Source: Ascaphus truei (Eukaryota > Chordata > Amphibia > Anura > Ascaphidae). Taken from it: a stretch of DNA of 64,000 bases. Below, in pieces: positions 62,101-64,000 of this stretch; the first letter of the stretch is position 1, and the number at the start of each line of letters is the position of its first letter. The notes below the pieces were generated by a model, which was given only the letters and a program-made list of their open reading frames with translations, was not told the origin of the DNA and searched no databases. Location: contig CM071568.1 of assembly GCA_036426205.1 (NCBI GenBank), positions 121,918,314-121,982,313 of the forward strand, given 5' to 3'. A program made the translations under genes and the position numbers.

Positions 62101-62926
62101 CTCCCGCGCGGGCTCCACACTGACCGCTGATGCTGCCCCACCGCCCCCGCACCTCTGCTTACCTGTTCAGATGTCGCCGCGGGCTTCCTCCACCCCAGGT
62201 AAGTGAAAAAACGGGTACCCGGCCGGGTACAAGGTGCCAAATCCTCCGGGTACCCGTTACCCGGTTTAAAAAAAGGCAACGTATTTCTTTCTGATACAAC
62301 TTGCATTGCAATTGTTTCATTCTGAAGTACAGGGAGATGTGACCAAGTCCACAAGATTCTTCTTTTTAAAGTATTTCATTTACTATTGCAGGATGAAAAA
62401 TGGCAAATGTACACTGCCACATTTTGTATACAGTACATATGCAAATAAATTGTCTTACTTCACAAGATACTTTAACTCAAATGTAATTTATTTGTGCAGA
62501 GGACATAGACAGTTGATAACATGCTACATGATTTATTTGCATTTTGTGTTTACATACAGTATAGCGGTGTATATTTTTTATCTTGTTCAAGCTGTGGTAT
62601 AGTATTGTACCGAACTGTGGTAGACTTGCCCCATCTGGGCATATGTTACGTTTTTCATTGTATGCATCTATTTTTGTTATTGTAGGATATTGGCTTAGTT
62701 TTTATTTATAAGTGAAATCTCTGCAATAGCTGATTGGTATTACCACCCCTCTTGGCCTTTGGCAGGTTGATGACATCTTAGGAGAAGGCAGCGATGACAG
62801 TGACAGTGAAAAGAAGACTGTGAAGGTAAAGAAACCGCAAAGTACAGCACAAGAAACCCTAATGAGAAATCAAGAACCAAGGACAGAGTCTTCATCAAGT
62901 GAAAGTTTGTCAGGCAACACACCCAG
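609..62926 (+). CDS. CTDP1: CTDP1 / FCP1, RNA polymerase II CTD phosphatase (12 exons, 3' end outside window)
   Basis: FCP1 dephosphorylates the heptad repeats of the RNA polymerase II largest subunit so that the enzyme can be recycled; it acts in the nucleus and is stimulated by TFIIF. Coding segments: 609-934, 16982-17065, 20867-20960, 23004-23132, 24996-25146, 28982-29072, 29780-29946, 31263-32333, 39791-39932, 40856-41086, 48146-48314, 62766-62926. All junctions are GT-AG and in phase, giving 938 codons plus 2 nt. Domains in order: lipoyl-like N-terminal region (about 25-135), FCP1/SCP phosphatase core with DLDQT at 192-196 and the DD pair at 306-307, an acidic Ser-rich linker (about 350-640), BRCT (about 646-750), a proline-rich stretch and an acidic tail. 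The human protein is about 960 residues, so one last exon (phase 2 entry, C-terminal TFIIF-binding tail) is missing only because the window ends. Identity is very secure. Confidence 0.97.
947..1265. repeat. 29-bp G-rich minisatellite
   Basis: About ten tandem copies of a unit resembling ACAAGGAGGTGCGGGCCGGG plus GAAGGGGCG. GCGGGCCGGG recurs at 961, 990 and 1019, giving an exact 29-base period; later copies diverge (GGGCTGGGG and GGGGTTGGG variants). The + (non-template) strand is strongly purine-rich with many G-runs, so quadruplex or R-loop formation is plausible. It starts 12 bases after the exon 1 donor. Confidence 0.95.
1800..2070. repeat. Dispersed repeat with a 49-bp triplication
   Basis: A 49-bp unit beginning TTACAATGCATCTGATCTCC starts at 1878, 1927 and 1976 (three near-identical copies). 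The flanking AAATACAGAAGAATT and the unit itself recur once, untriplicated, at about 61400-61500, so a dispersed element was locally amplified here. Class unknown. Confidence 0.85.
4006..4819. mobile_element. GC-rich MITE with GGCC-GTAATATAGTGGGCG ends
   Basis: The left end GGCCCGTAATATAGTGGGCG and the right end, read on the other strand, GGCCAGTAATATAGTGGGCG form terminal inverted repeats. The interior has a GC-rich left part with TGACGTCA at 4188, a TA microsatellite (about 4553-4580) and CA-rich DNA. Interior segments reappear in inverted order at 18245-18618. There is no transposase ORF. Flanks TTA and TTC are compatible with a decayed 3-bp duplication as in Harbinger-like elements. Confidence 0.75.
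5095..5413. mobile_element. Possible GC-rich MITE
   Basis: A GC- and CpG-rich island in AT-rich intron, ending GCGCTAGCGTGTACGCAGCC; the same GGCGCTAG motif appears near 37150. The style matches the other MITEs but clear terminal repeats were not found, so boundaries are guesses. Confidence 0.4.
6717..7029. mobile_element. Harbinger-like MITE with TGA duplication
   Basis: The left terminus GGCTGCGATTATAC and right terminus GTATAATCACGGCC are inverted repeats, flanked on both sides by TGA (6714-6716 and 7030-7032). The interior is GC-rich and non-coding. The 3-bp duplication and the GGCCGTG...TTATA termini group it with the copies at 12086, 12375 and 42840. Confidence 0.75.
8090..8403. mobile_element. 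Probable GC-rich MITE
   Basis: A CpG-rich block between AT-rich flanks that begins AGGCCAGGGCC and ends GCCTGGCCGCAGCCT, with TGACGTCA at 8374-8381. The ends are only roughly inverted. It probably belongs with the GGCCGTG family but boundaries are uncertain. Confidence 0.45.
8415..8860. repeat. Dispersed repeat with internal TG microsatellite
   Basis: The left part (GGGCATTGTTGAAATCCCTA, TCTGGTTAAAA, TTTATTTCTAGCCAATC) is clearly homologous to 63437-63630, with about 150 alignable bases. A pure TG run occupies 8708-8752. Both copies run in the same direction. No coding capacity; class unknown. Confidence 0.8.
9000..9170. other. CpG-rich island within intron 1
   Basis: A short GC-rich segment with a near-palindromic CGGCCGCGCGCGCCGCCGGC run and TGACGTCA at 9099-9106. 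It may be a fragment of a MITE, but I could not define ends. Confidence 0.4.
9340..9910 (-). mobile_element. LINE fragment, C-terminal end of reverse transcriptase ORF
   Basis: Read on the minus strand, 9900-9660 gives MPIIDYGDIV, then a stop, then LICRFVL, NTHHFEMLQELDRPSLESR and LGQLPDYLKKLF, and continues as FTVPRFN with KAAANLCYLK. This is the conserved tail of jockey/L2/CR1-type LINE polymerases (the IDYGD, THH, PSL and VPR blocks). It has stops and frameshifts and is 5'-truncated, so it is a dead copy. Confidence 0.75.
10349..11578 (-). mobile_element. 5'-truncated Tx1/L1-like LINE inserted in the Tc1 element
   Basis: The minus strand carries a 260-codon open frame (11537-10755) that is the C-terminal part of an L1-type ORF2: LPNTELFRYLQIRAFY, LMRWYHTPLKLSKF, CPKQCGEVADLLHMLWSCPK (the Cys/His block) and DPWLFLLGR. 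Its 3' end is AATAAAA followed by an A-run (T-run at 10349-10354 on the + strand). The 15-bp sequence AACATGATACTTTTT flanks it at 10334-10348 and 11579-11593, a target-site duplication. The long uninterrupted frame suggests a fairly young insertion. Confidence 0.9.
12086..12371. mobile_element. Harbinger-like MITE, copy 1 of a tandem pair
   Basis: Starts GGCCGCACTTATAGTG and ends CACTAAGCGCAGCC, with TAA on both sides (12083-12085, 12372-12374). It contains TGACGTCA at 12118 and 12178. Non-coding. It interrupts the Tc1 coding region. Confidence 0.8.
12375..12551. mobile_element. Harbinger-like MITE, copy 2 of a tandem pair
   Basis: Starts GGCCGTGCGTATAGTG and ends TTATAAGCGCGGAC, flanked by TAA (12372-12374 and 12552-12554), sharing the middle TAA with copy 1. 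TGACGTCA lies at 12408. It is shorter than copy 1 and differs inside, so it is a second insertion or an internal deletion derivative. Confidence 0.8.
12586..13420. mobile_element. Solo LTR (835 bp) of an endogenous retrovirus-like or Gypsy element
   Basis: Begins TGTTAGGA and ends CTTCA, with a 5-bp duplication CACTC at 12581-12585 and 13421-13425. Deleting it restores the Tc1 sequence CCATCACACTCCCACCACCATG. Inside, a TATAAAAG box (about 13069) and an AATAAA signal (about 13091) lie in LTR-like order on the + strand. No gag, pol or env is present, so only the recombined LTR remains. The family cannot be named. Confidence 0.8.
13845..14165. mobile_element. MITE with GACCAAAATGCCG ends
   Basis: The left end GTTTGGCTGTGACCAAAATG and right end, read in reverse, GCGGCCACAACCAAAACGCC form imperfect inverted repeats around a GC-rich non-coding interior. 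It adjoins the broken 5' side of the Tc1 coding region and may have caused that break. Confidence 0.65.
14230..14598. mobile_element. TTAA-type (piggyBac-like) MITE copy
   Basis: Shares TGATTAGCTAAGCTGCAGAT, GCTAGAGAGAGGGC and TCAAGAGCCAGAGC with the copies at 34634 and 45228. The right end GAACTGCAGCT is followed by TTAA (14599-14602). The left end is missing, possibly cut by the neighbouring MITE. Non-coding. Confidence 0.75.
15620..16452. mobile_element. MITE with expanded internal minisatellites
   Basis: The left part GTAGGGTGTCCGGTTTTCAC and the right end (ACCTGGCAACCTTA, preceded by GGTGTCCAGTATTTTTGGAC) look like the decayed ends of one element. Inside are a G-rich GATGGGGGGCAGGGTGA-type tandem array (15945-16160) and a 30-33 bp array of GGGGAGGTGGGGTATATTTT-like units (16185-16410). 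Non-coding; class unknown. Confidence 0.6.
16566..16721. mobile_element. Palindromic foldback element, 71-bp arms
   Basis: Bases 16566-16636 and 16651-16721 are inverted repeats with one mismatch in 71 and a 14-base loop. The arm starts CCTGCACAACTCCAGTCCTC and includes TTTTCAGGATATCCCTA. Hairpin MITEs with this arm type occur widely in vertebrate genomes; I cannot name the family with certainty. Confidence 0.9.
16982..17065 (+). CDS. CTDP1: CTDP1 exon 2
   Basis: A short 84-bp exon coding residues 109-136, phase 2 in and 2 out. It ends the lipoyl-like region with the conserved run HPVVMKGLCAECGQDLTQ. The acceptor has a T-rich tract ending TTTGCAG at 16981 and the donor is CA|GTAAGT. The two close cysteines (CAEC) are conserved in vertebrate FCP1; whether they bind metal is not established by sequence. 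Confidence 0.95.
18245..18618. mobile_element. GC-rich MITE, inverted relative of 4006-4819
   Basis: The left end TTATATAGTGCGCGCGCC and CACGTGACGCACACTTTTTG match the reverse complement of the right end of the 4006 element. The right end, read in reverse, GGCTGTTATATGGTGGCCGC and ACTTATAATTGGCTGTGGTT match its left end. It has lost most of the middle. Confidence 0.75.
19150..19660. repeat. Dispersed repeat, relative of 54183-54815
   Basis: Contains TCTTGAAAAAAGGGTAATTT, GCCACTTTCAAGGCATGACC and AGTGGGGAGGGGCGAGCTTT, aligning for about 400 bases with both arms of the inverted repeat at 54183-54815. The motif CAGATNCC...GCAAGCTCTCAGAAA occurs near both ends (about 19168 and 19628). No coding; class unknown. 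Confidence 0.8.
20701..20754. repeat. Perfect 19-bp stem hairpin
   Basis: ATACTGCTTCAACACAGCC at 20701-20719 is exactly complementary to 20736-20754, with a 16-base loop. TTCTCCC and GGGAGAA flank it at a distance, so it may be the core of a foldback MITE. Confidence 0.8.
20867..20960 (+). CDS. CTDP1: CTDP1 exon 3
   Basis: A 94-bp exon coding residues 137-168, ending in phase 0. It carries the near-invariant linker (QSKNGKQQVPLSTATVS and MVHSVPELMVSSE) just before the phosphatase core. The acceptor is TTGTTCAG|GTTAC and the donor GAG|GTAAGT. Residue match to vertebrate FCP1 is essentially complete across the exon. Confidence 0.96.
21740..21900. repeat. Distant relative of the GC-rich CCAATAGGAAG MITE family
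   Basis: GGCCAATAGGAAGC and GACTTCCTG are shared with the copies at 25295 and 33080; ends were not found. Confidence 0.4.
22660..22790. mobile_element. Short MITE with TTCATTAA ends
   Basis: The left TTTATTCATTAAGGTGCAAT and right, in reverse, CGTTCATTCATTAAAGTGTG are inverted. The interior includes AACTCCCATTGATTTTAACT. A related end (TTTAATGAATAACCCC) lies near 44530. Confidence 0.6.
23004..23132 (+). CDS. CTDP1: CTDP1 exon 4, catalytic DxDxT motif
   Basis: A 129-bp exon, phase 0 in and out, coding residues 169-211. It holds the signature KLVLMVDLDQTLIHTT. By family knowledge, D192 is the nucleophile that forms the phospho-aspartate and D194 the general acid; both are intact. The acceptor is CTGTGTAG|CAA and the donor AAG|GTATGT. 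All catalytic residues of motif I are present, so the locus looks functional rather than a pseudogene. Confidence 0.97.
23247..23292. repeat. TA microsatellite
   Basis: A pure (TA)n run of about 46 bases in intron 4. Confidence 0.95.
23690..24420. repeat. Dispersed repeat with GATGAAGC module
   Basis: Ends with CCTGATGAAGCGTGGATCTC, ACGCAAAACCG and TTTTAGTGACGTCATCC. The arrangement 'GATGAAG...short arm...GCGAAA/ACGC' recurs near 36900, 40240 and 59070. No coding potential; class unknown. Confidence 0.55.
24996..25146 (+). CDS. CTDP1: CTDP1 exon 5, phosphatase core
   Basis: Codes residues 212-261 plus one base. It contains FQLGRGEPMLHTRLRPHC and the downstream run ELHVFTFGSRLYAHTIAG; the Thr/Ser in TFGSR is motif II of the FCP1/SCP phosphatases, which positions the phosphate. 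The acceptor is CCGTCCAG|GGC and the donor G|GTGAGT. The reading frame is open further upstream into intron 4, but that part is not FCP1-like and is not exonic. Confidence 0.96.
25295..25612. mobile_element. GC-rich MITE, CCGCGTTAATGTCAGC family, copy 1
   Basis: The left end GATCTTCGGAGCTGAACCGC matches the reverse of the right end of the 33080 copy. The core includes GGCCAATACGAAGACGTCAC and TTGACTGGCGGGACATTTAA, and the right end ACCCCCTGCTTCAAAC. Non-coding; three clear copies in this window. Confidence 0.75.
25845..26550. mobile_element. Penelope-like retroelement fragment with 5' inversion
   Basis: The two halves are on opposite strands. The minus-strand half (26290-25845) codes HFSQPDHSIND, then KVKILNGKFKRTQERTTFE, the C-terminal part of the GIY-YIG endonuclease domain, followed by a 3' UTR with CTCTCGAAAGCTTGTCC typical of these elements. 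The plus-strand half (about 26291-26545) codes the earlier part of the same domain: CNTRCKLCNHIC, SCTSRNVVYMIQCNKC and CYIGETRPKLQGRL. The earlier part begins at the junction and runs outwards, as expected for twin-primed insertion. Both halves are short and decayed. Confidence 0.88.
28982..29072 (+). CDS. CTDP1: CTDP1 exon 6, phosphatase core
   Basis: A 91-bp exon completing Gly262 and coding to the first two bases of codon 292. It reads FLDPEKKLFSHRILSRDEC followed by IDPFSKTGNLR, an almost invariant part of the FCP1 homology domain that includes the insertion region characteristic of FCP1 compared with the small SCP enzymes. The acceptor is TCTCCAG|GATT and the donor AG|GTTAGT. Confidence 0.95.
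29233..29560. mobile_element. hAT MITE (CAGGGGTTCGCAAACTTG ends)
   Basis: The termini CAGGGGTTCGCAAACTTG and CAAAAGTTTGCACACCCCTG are inverted. The flanks CTCTTGAT (29225-29232) and CTCTCGAT (29561-29568) form an 8-bp duplication with one change. The interior is GC-rich with TGACGTCA at 29413. A partial relative may lie at 44850-44990. Non-coding. Confidence 0.88.
29780..29946 (+). CDS. CTDP1: CTDP1 exon 7, motif III aspartates
   Basis: A 167-bp exon coding residues 292-347 and one base. It contains GDSMVCIIDDREDVW; D306 and D307 are the magnesium-coordinating motif III aspartates. It continues through NLITVKKYVYFQGTGDINAP, the end of the catalytic domain. The acceptor is GTGGCCTAG|GAAC and the donor AAAG|GTTAAT. 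Confidence 0.96.
30610..30633. repeat. GT microsatellite
   Basis: A (GT)12 run in intron 7. Confidence 0.9.
31263..32333 (+). CDS. CTDP1: CTDP1 exon 8, acidic Ser-rich linker and start of BRCT domain
   Basis: The largest exon (1,071 bp, residues 348-704). The first 200 residues are poorly conserved, hydrophilic and Ser/Glu-rich. Islands that match vertebrate FCP1 are DLDFDLSSDSDSEPE, GLCDLGNGCADRKE, ESQNSEQSG, ESLDQSMEEEDD and DDHLIYLEEILVRVHTDYY. Several acidic serine patches fit casein kinase 2 target sites. The BRCT domain begins near residue 646 (KSKVLEH, then FSGLHPTNFP). The acceptor is GTTGTACAG|TAAGC and the donor G|GTAAGT. The frame is open throughout. Confidence 0.96.
33080..33385. 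mobile_element. GC-rich MITE, CCGCGTTAATGTCAGC family, copy 2
   Basis: Homologous to 25295-25612 in the core (AGGTCCTGGTCACGCTGGCC, CAATAGGAAGCC, TGACGTCACAGCTTCCTGTT, GCTACCGGCACC). The right end AACGCGGTTCAGCTCCGAAG matches the other copies in reverse. TGACGTCA is at 33202. Confidence 0.75.
34634..35054. mobile_element. TTAA-type (piggyBac-like) MITE copy
   Basis: The left end TTGAAGCTGCCGTT is a decayed TTAA+AGCTGCAGTT. The interior AGTGATTAGCTAAATTGCAG, GATCGATCCGTTCTCCTGTA and GCTAGAGAGAGGGCAGGGCT matches the 14230 copy; the right end is GCTTGAACTGTAGC. Confidence 0.8.
35100..35402. mobile_element. GC-rich MITE, CCGCGTTAATGTCAGC family, copy 3
   Basis: The core GTATCTCGAGGAGCAGGGGG, then TCCCCGAAGCTGAAATTAAT and GGAGACACCCGGCTTCAAAC aligns with the right halves of copies 1 and 2. 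More diverged; non-coding. Confidence 0.7.
35899..36426. mobile_element. hAT-like MITE (TAGTGTTGTACC ends) with a giant internal hairpin
   Basis: The termini are TAGTGTTGTACCGGGTAATG and, in reverse, TAGTGATGTACCTAGTACCC. The flanking 8-bp duplication is GACGGGAG (35891-35898) and GACTGGAG (36427-36434). Inside, about 36045-36172 and 36177-36306 are near-perfect inverted arms of about 128 bp with almost no loop. CAGGTAAG donor-like sites occur at 36114-36121 (+), 35978-35987 (-) and 36231-36240 (-). The same family occurs at 61884-62272. Confidence 0.88.
36480..37240. repeat. Dispersed repeat with CGAAACGCGTTGG module
   Basis: On the minus strand it reads TTGACAAAGTCCCACTGGAC, then GAAACGCGTTGGTGCG. 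This module is common in frog repeats as I know them. It also holds a GC-rich block with GCGACGTCATCG and TGACGTCA (37083). The name is not known to me. Confidence 0.55.
39791..39932 (+). CDS. CTDP1: CTDP1 exon 9, second half of BRCT domain
   Basis: A 142-bp exon coding residues 705-751 and two bases of codon 752. It includes the BRCT signature tryptophan in YIVNPDWLWSCMERW, then KVEEQLFPL. BRCT domains bind phosphopeptides; in FCP1 this domain is needed for docking on the phosphorylated CTD. The acceptor is CTTGAATAG|GTACAG, where the pyrimidine tract is weak near the AG, and the donor CG|GTATGT. Confidence 0.95.
40110..40385. repeat. Dispersed repeat fragments
   Basis: The minus strand gives TTATGACGAAGCAACGGAGT followed by GGCGAAATGAG, another form of the GACGAAG...GCGAAA module. 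The part 40329-40385 (GTGGAATTAGTTCACTTTGG, TCCTAGAAGGG) matches 16780-16830. Confidence 0.5.
40856..41086 (+). CDS. CTDP1: CTDP1 exon 10, proline-rich segment
   Basis: A 231-bp exon coding residues 752-828 and two bases. It is proline-rich, with conserved islands LFHPTPIHPKPQPGPEVR and LYDPVTGKLIRKG that match vertebrate FCP1; the remainder is variable. The acceptor has a long T tract ending CCTACAG and the donor is AG|GTACAT. Part of the region known in human FCP1 to contact TFIIF lies just upstream of this exon. Confidence 0.93.
42553..42830. mobile_element. Divergent TTAA-type MITE
   Basis: Starts TTAAAGAGGCAGTCCAAGC and continues ATTACCTAAGCTGCTGATCG, similar to the 14230 family interior. 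The right end was not found. Confidence 0.5.
42840..43067. mobile_element. Harbinger-like MITE with clean inverted ends
   Basis: GGCCGTGCCTATAGTGCGTC at the left and CACTATAAGCACGGCC at the right are inverted repeats; flanks are TAA and TTA. The interior is GC-rich with TGACGTCA at 42877 and a GGC-repeat stretch. Same family as 12086 and 12375. Confidence 0.82.
43168..43250. repeat. GT microsatellite
   Basis: A (GT)n run of about 83 bases with one CC interruption near the end. Confidence 0.96.
44440..44990. repeat. Two decayed MITE fragments
   Basis: The 44440-44550 part has TTATTCGTTAGAC and TTTAATGAATAACCCC as rough inverted ends, related to 22660-22790. The 44850-44990 part (CGTCAAATGACGTTACGTGA, CCCCAGTTTGTGCACC) resembles an internally deleted piece of the hAT MITE at 29233. 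Confidence 0.5.
45228..45685. mobile_element. TTAA-type (piggyBac-like) MITE, complete copy
   Basis: Bounded by TTAA at 45224-45227 and 45686-45689. The termini AGCTGCAGTTCAGGC and GCCTGAACTGCAGCT are perfect 15-bp inverted repeats. The interior is non-coding and shares blocks with 14230 and 34634. TTAA targets are a hallmark of piggyBac-type transposases, which must be supplied elsewhere. Confidence 0.85.
48146..48314 (+). CDS. CTDP1: CTDP1 exon 11, basic motif and conserved helix
   Basis: A 169-bp exon completing codon 829 and coding to residue 885, phase 0 out. It has an acidic start (QLFDDEELP), a basic cluster GPSRRKRQPSMSE that is a likely nuclear localisation signal, and the invariant run MPLYTLCKEDLESMDKE. 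The acceptor is TTTGACAG|AGTT and the donor GAA|GTAAGT. Confidence 0.95.
49600..50715 (-). mobile_element. L1/Tx1-like LINE: ORF2 start and endonuclease domain, internally deleted
   Basis: The minus strand reads PLKLVSLNVKGLNSKRRLAL, a frameshift, then MQETHFDTQD, IYAPNEGQIGF, YIVGGDFNMV, YSRIDNIFVSP and SDHGPVAILFD, the ordered blocks of an APE-type endonuclease. After a stop it continues LNDSLLNNPEI and then jumps to PLFGNPGF and FEVWSRKRFI, blocks that in full elements lie beyond the reverse transcriptase. The reverse transcriptase core is therefore deleted. Dead copy. Confidence 0.88.
51215..51520 (-). mobile_element. Penelope-like reverse transcriptase fragment
   Basis: The minus strand gives KEPYSQLFNVNYKKLQTNPT, a frameshift, then PKTQTTPGRPIVPGIGCLCE and PIGQFIDVFLMPH. 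The pattern GRPIV(S/P)GIG...E...(Y/F)(V/I)D matches the first catalytic-domain blocks of Penelope-like polymerases. L1 polymerases are the alternative, but the GRPIV block favours Penelope. It is short and interrupted. Confidence 0.65.
52259..52345. repeat. TG microsatellite
   Basis: A (TG)n run of about 87 bases with a GG interruption near the middle. Confidence 0.96.
52597..53600. mobile_element. hAT transposon-derived element (CAAGCATGTCAAAC ends)
   Basis: The termini CAAGCATGTCAAACTC and GTTTGACATGCCTG are inverted. The 8-bp duplication CTTTACGC at 52589-52596 and 53601-53608 is exact. The right end holds GGGCCGCATGCGGCCCGCGG, typical of the vertebrate hAT families with 'GGCCGCATGTTTGACATGCC' ends. 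The interior has a purine- and GACAGG-rich stretch, a CA repeat (about 53020-53119) and a CpG-rich block (53270-53560). No transposase is recognisable. Confidence 0.92.
54183..54815. repeat. Large inverted repeat (about 265-bp arms)
   Basis: Bases 54183-54451 and 54551-54815 are inverted copies of one another (for example GTGGGGAGGGGCAAGCTTAA against TTAAGCTTGCCCCTCCCCAC) with about 100 bases between. Each arm is homologous to 19150-19660. The spacer contains CTGTGTGCAGCTGGTCTCGG. Class unknown. Confidence 0.85.
55525..55960. repeat. Dispersed repeat with TTTATATAGCGCCA start
   Basis: Contains TCTTTATATAGCGCCAAAAG, GGGGCTTCACAAAGAATAC and CCCCGAAGAGCTTACAATCT, a repeat I recall as abundant in frog genomes. 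Non-coding. Family name not known to me. Confidence 0.6.
57442..57931. mobile_element. Tigger-like MITE with TA duplication
   Basis: The termini CAGGCAGTCCTCGGTT and AAAACGAGGACTGCCTG are inverted and flanked by TA (57440-57441 and 57932-57933). The interior has many GCGTTGGATA and GTTGTAAAGCGAA variants and a perfect 41-bp palindrome (57727-57767 with 57783-57823). Pogo/Tigger superfamily by its ends; no transposase. Confidence 0.88.
58895..59200. repeat. Dispersed repeat with GAAACGCGT module
   Basis: Contains GTGAAACGCGTATGGGACTG followed by TTTTTATTTTTCGCCGCTTC; the GAAACGCGT core is shared with 36900. Boundaries uncertain. Confidence 0.45.
60478..60803. mobile_element. Tigger-like MITE with TA duplication
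   Basis: Starts CAGGCATACCCTTAAGGACA and ends GGGGTGTGCCTG, flanked by TA (60476-60477 and 60804-60805). The interior repeats CACTTTAAGTACA-type motifs near both ends. Non-coding. Confidence 0.85.
61400..61500. repeat. Single-copy relative of the 1800-2070 repeat
   Basis: AAATACAGAAGAATTTACAA, then TGCACCTGATCTCAGGCGTG, matches the unit at 1878 once, without tandem amplification. Confidence 0.8.
61884..62272. mobile_element. hAT-like MITE (TAGTGATGTACC end), second copy
   Basis: Starts TAGTGATGTACCAGGTACTA; flanks GAGGCAAC (61876-61883) and AAGGCAAC (62273-62280) form an 8-bp duplication with one change. The right terminal repeat is decayed into an A-run. The inner arms (AAGCCCGCGCGGACATCT and its partner) make a hairpin. 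CAGGTAAG donor-like sites lie at 62040-62047 (+), 62197-62204 (+), 62007-62016 (-) and 62158-62165 (-). Confidence 0.85.
62766..62926 (+). CDS. CTDP1: CTDP1 exon 12, acidic tail (last exon in window)
   Basis: A 161-bp exon, phase 0 in and 2 nt out, coding residues 886-938. It begins VDDILGEGSDDSDSEK, which continues the conserved block from exon 11, then becomes variable and Ser/Thr-rich (ESSSSESLSGNTPR). The acceptor is TTTGGCAG|GTTG and the donor AG|GTAAGA. No stop codon is reached, so the remaining C-terminal exon with the TFIIF-binding end must lie past base 64000. Confidence 0.94.
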
Positions 62927-64000
62927 GTAAGACTTCTACAAATATATGGATATAGATTTCAGAACGGTTTGTTCTTTGCAGTCATTTTATTTTTGTAGTA
63001 CGAACCATATATATAGTTCTTAACAGAAAAATGCAAGACTCCTCCTACATCCACTGAGATTACACCAGGCACAACATGGGATTGTATGTAGAGATAAAGT
63101 CACTTTTGTACATTTATTTATTTTTGCTTTCAGATTAATTGCTGAAACATTGGAATCTTTAGAGATGGCCAAGTGCCCCCAATGAAACCAGCATAGAATA
63201 CAGTATTTTGTATTTTTCATTGTTATGGAGTTGGCCATTTGAGCTTATATTTGAAAGCTTTGCGAGTCTCAACTTGTGAAATCTGTTAAATTTAGATGAT
63301 GGTACAGTACACGAAGAGTGCTTTTCTTTTATTGCGCCTTAACTACCATATACCCGGTAAAGTTACATTGGGTATATAACTTGGTGCCTTTCTGTGTTTG
63401 GATTGTTTTATATATGATTATAGGCTAAAGATGTTATAATCCGGGCATTATTGAAATCCCTGCTCTGGTTAAAATTCCAGCATTATTCATTCAGTAAATG
63501 GGCCGAAATTTGACACCTTGCCAAGATTTTATTTCCAGCCAATCGGCTTTCCCTTGTCAGAGCAGCTCTTAGAGAGGGGAGGTGATTGGACAGACAGTGA
63601 CTCCGTGCGTGCGTGTGTGTGTGCTCGCGATTAAATTTTTACAACTGGATAAAAAAAACTTTCTTTTGACTTTTAAACTTTGCCTCAATATATTAATAAC
63701 TTCAATTGTTTTTCTAGAAAACTTCGACAAACGCCATCTTAACTGTTGCATCTGTATACGTAATACACGTGTCTGAATGAGATGACAATCTAACTTCTAG
63801 TTTTGCATGAGCAACAGATGTCTGTCCTTGGCATCAGGTGTTTGGCATGTTATTCTTGCAAATTGCTGTCAAGCCAAGGATATTTCACATTTAGTAAATG
63901 TTCCCAAAGCTATTCCCCTCTGCCAGGGAAGAATTGCAACAACCATATTTCAATCTCCCCACTTGCAAACCGAAGTGTTCACCTTTAGTCCTATAAAACC
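62927..64000 (+). other. CTDP1: Start of CTDP1 intron 12
   Basis: Sequence after the exon 12 donor. It contains one dispersed repeat (63437-63630) and otherwise AT-rich intron; no exon resembling the FCP1 C-terminus is present before the window ends. Confidence 0.8.
63437..63630. repeat. Dispersed repeat, relative of 8415-8860
   Basis: CCGGGCATTATTGAAATCCC, TCTGGTTAAAA and TTTATTTCCAGCCAATCGGC align with 8415-8580. A short GTGTGTGT run replaces the long TG array of the first copy. Confidence 0.8.

Larger units (their letters stand above)
48315..62765 (+). other. CTDP1: CTDP1 intron 11 (14.5 kb)
   Basis: The second largest intron. Repeats are at 49600-51520, 52259-54815, 55525-55960, 57442-57931, 58895-59200, 60478-60803, 61400-61500 and 61884-62272. 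The parts 48320-49590, 51530-52250, 53610-54170, 56000-57430, 57940-58890 and 59200-60470 hold no feature I can name other than a C-run near 56545-56567. Confidence 0.8.

Overview
The window is vertebrate nuclear DNA holding almost all of one protein-coding gene on the + strand: CTDP1 (FCP1), the TFIIF-stimulated phosphatase that removes phosphate from the C-terminal domain of RNA polymerase II. Twelve coding exons can be placed to the base. Every boundary is GT-AG and every reading phase joins correctly, giving 938 codons plus 2 nt. The stop codon and the C-terminal exon lie beyond base 64000. No second protein-coding host gene was found.

Organism: spliced exons of human-like CTDP1 layout, long AT-rich introns and vertebrate microsatellites point to a tetrapod. 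The repeat mix (Tx1/L1-like LINE, Penelope-like elements, a Tc1 transposon of the fish/amphibian type, hAT, Harbinger-like, Tigger-like and TTAA-flanked MITEs, and the 'CGAAACGCGT' repeat module) suggests an amphibian, most likely a frog. This is inference; no species can be named from the sequence alone.

Layout: 1-608 is a CpG-rich promoter and 5' leader. Exon 1 (609-934) is followed 12 bases later by a G-rich 29-bp minisatellite. Intron 1 (16 kb) contains a nested stack: a Tc1 copy split by an L1 fragment, two Harbinger-like MITEs and a solo LTR. Exons 2-7 (16982-29946) encode the end of the lipoyl-like N-terminal region and the whole DxDxT phosphatase core. Exon 8 (1,071 bp) carries the acidic linker and the first part of the BRCT domain, and exon 9 finishes it. 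Exons 10-12 encode the proline-rich and acidic tail. Introns 4-5, 8, 10 and 11 hold further transposon copies, including a Penelope-like fragment with a 5' inversion, three hAT MITE families with 8-bp target duplications, and two Tigger-like MITEs flanked by TA.

Apart from CTDP1, everything recognised is transposable-element or simple-repeat DNA. The most interesting non-gene signals are the Penelope inversion, the recurring TGACGTCA octamer carried by several MITE families, and hAT MITEs that carry splice-donor consensus sites on both strands. I see no evidence of a novel gene system, CRISPR array or RNA gene.
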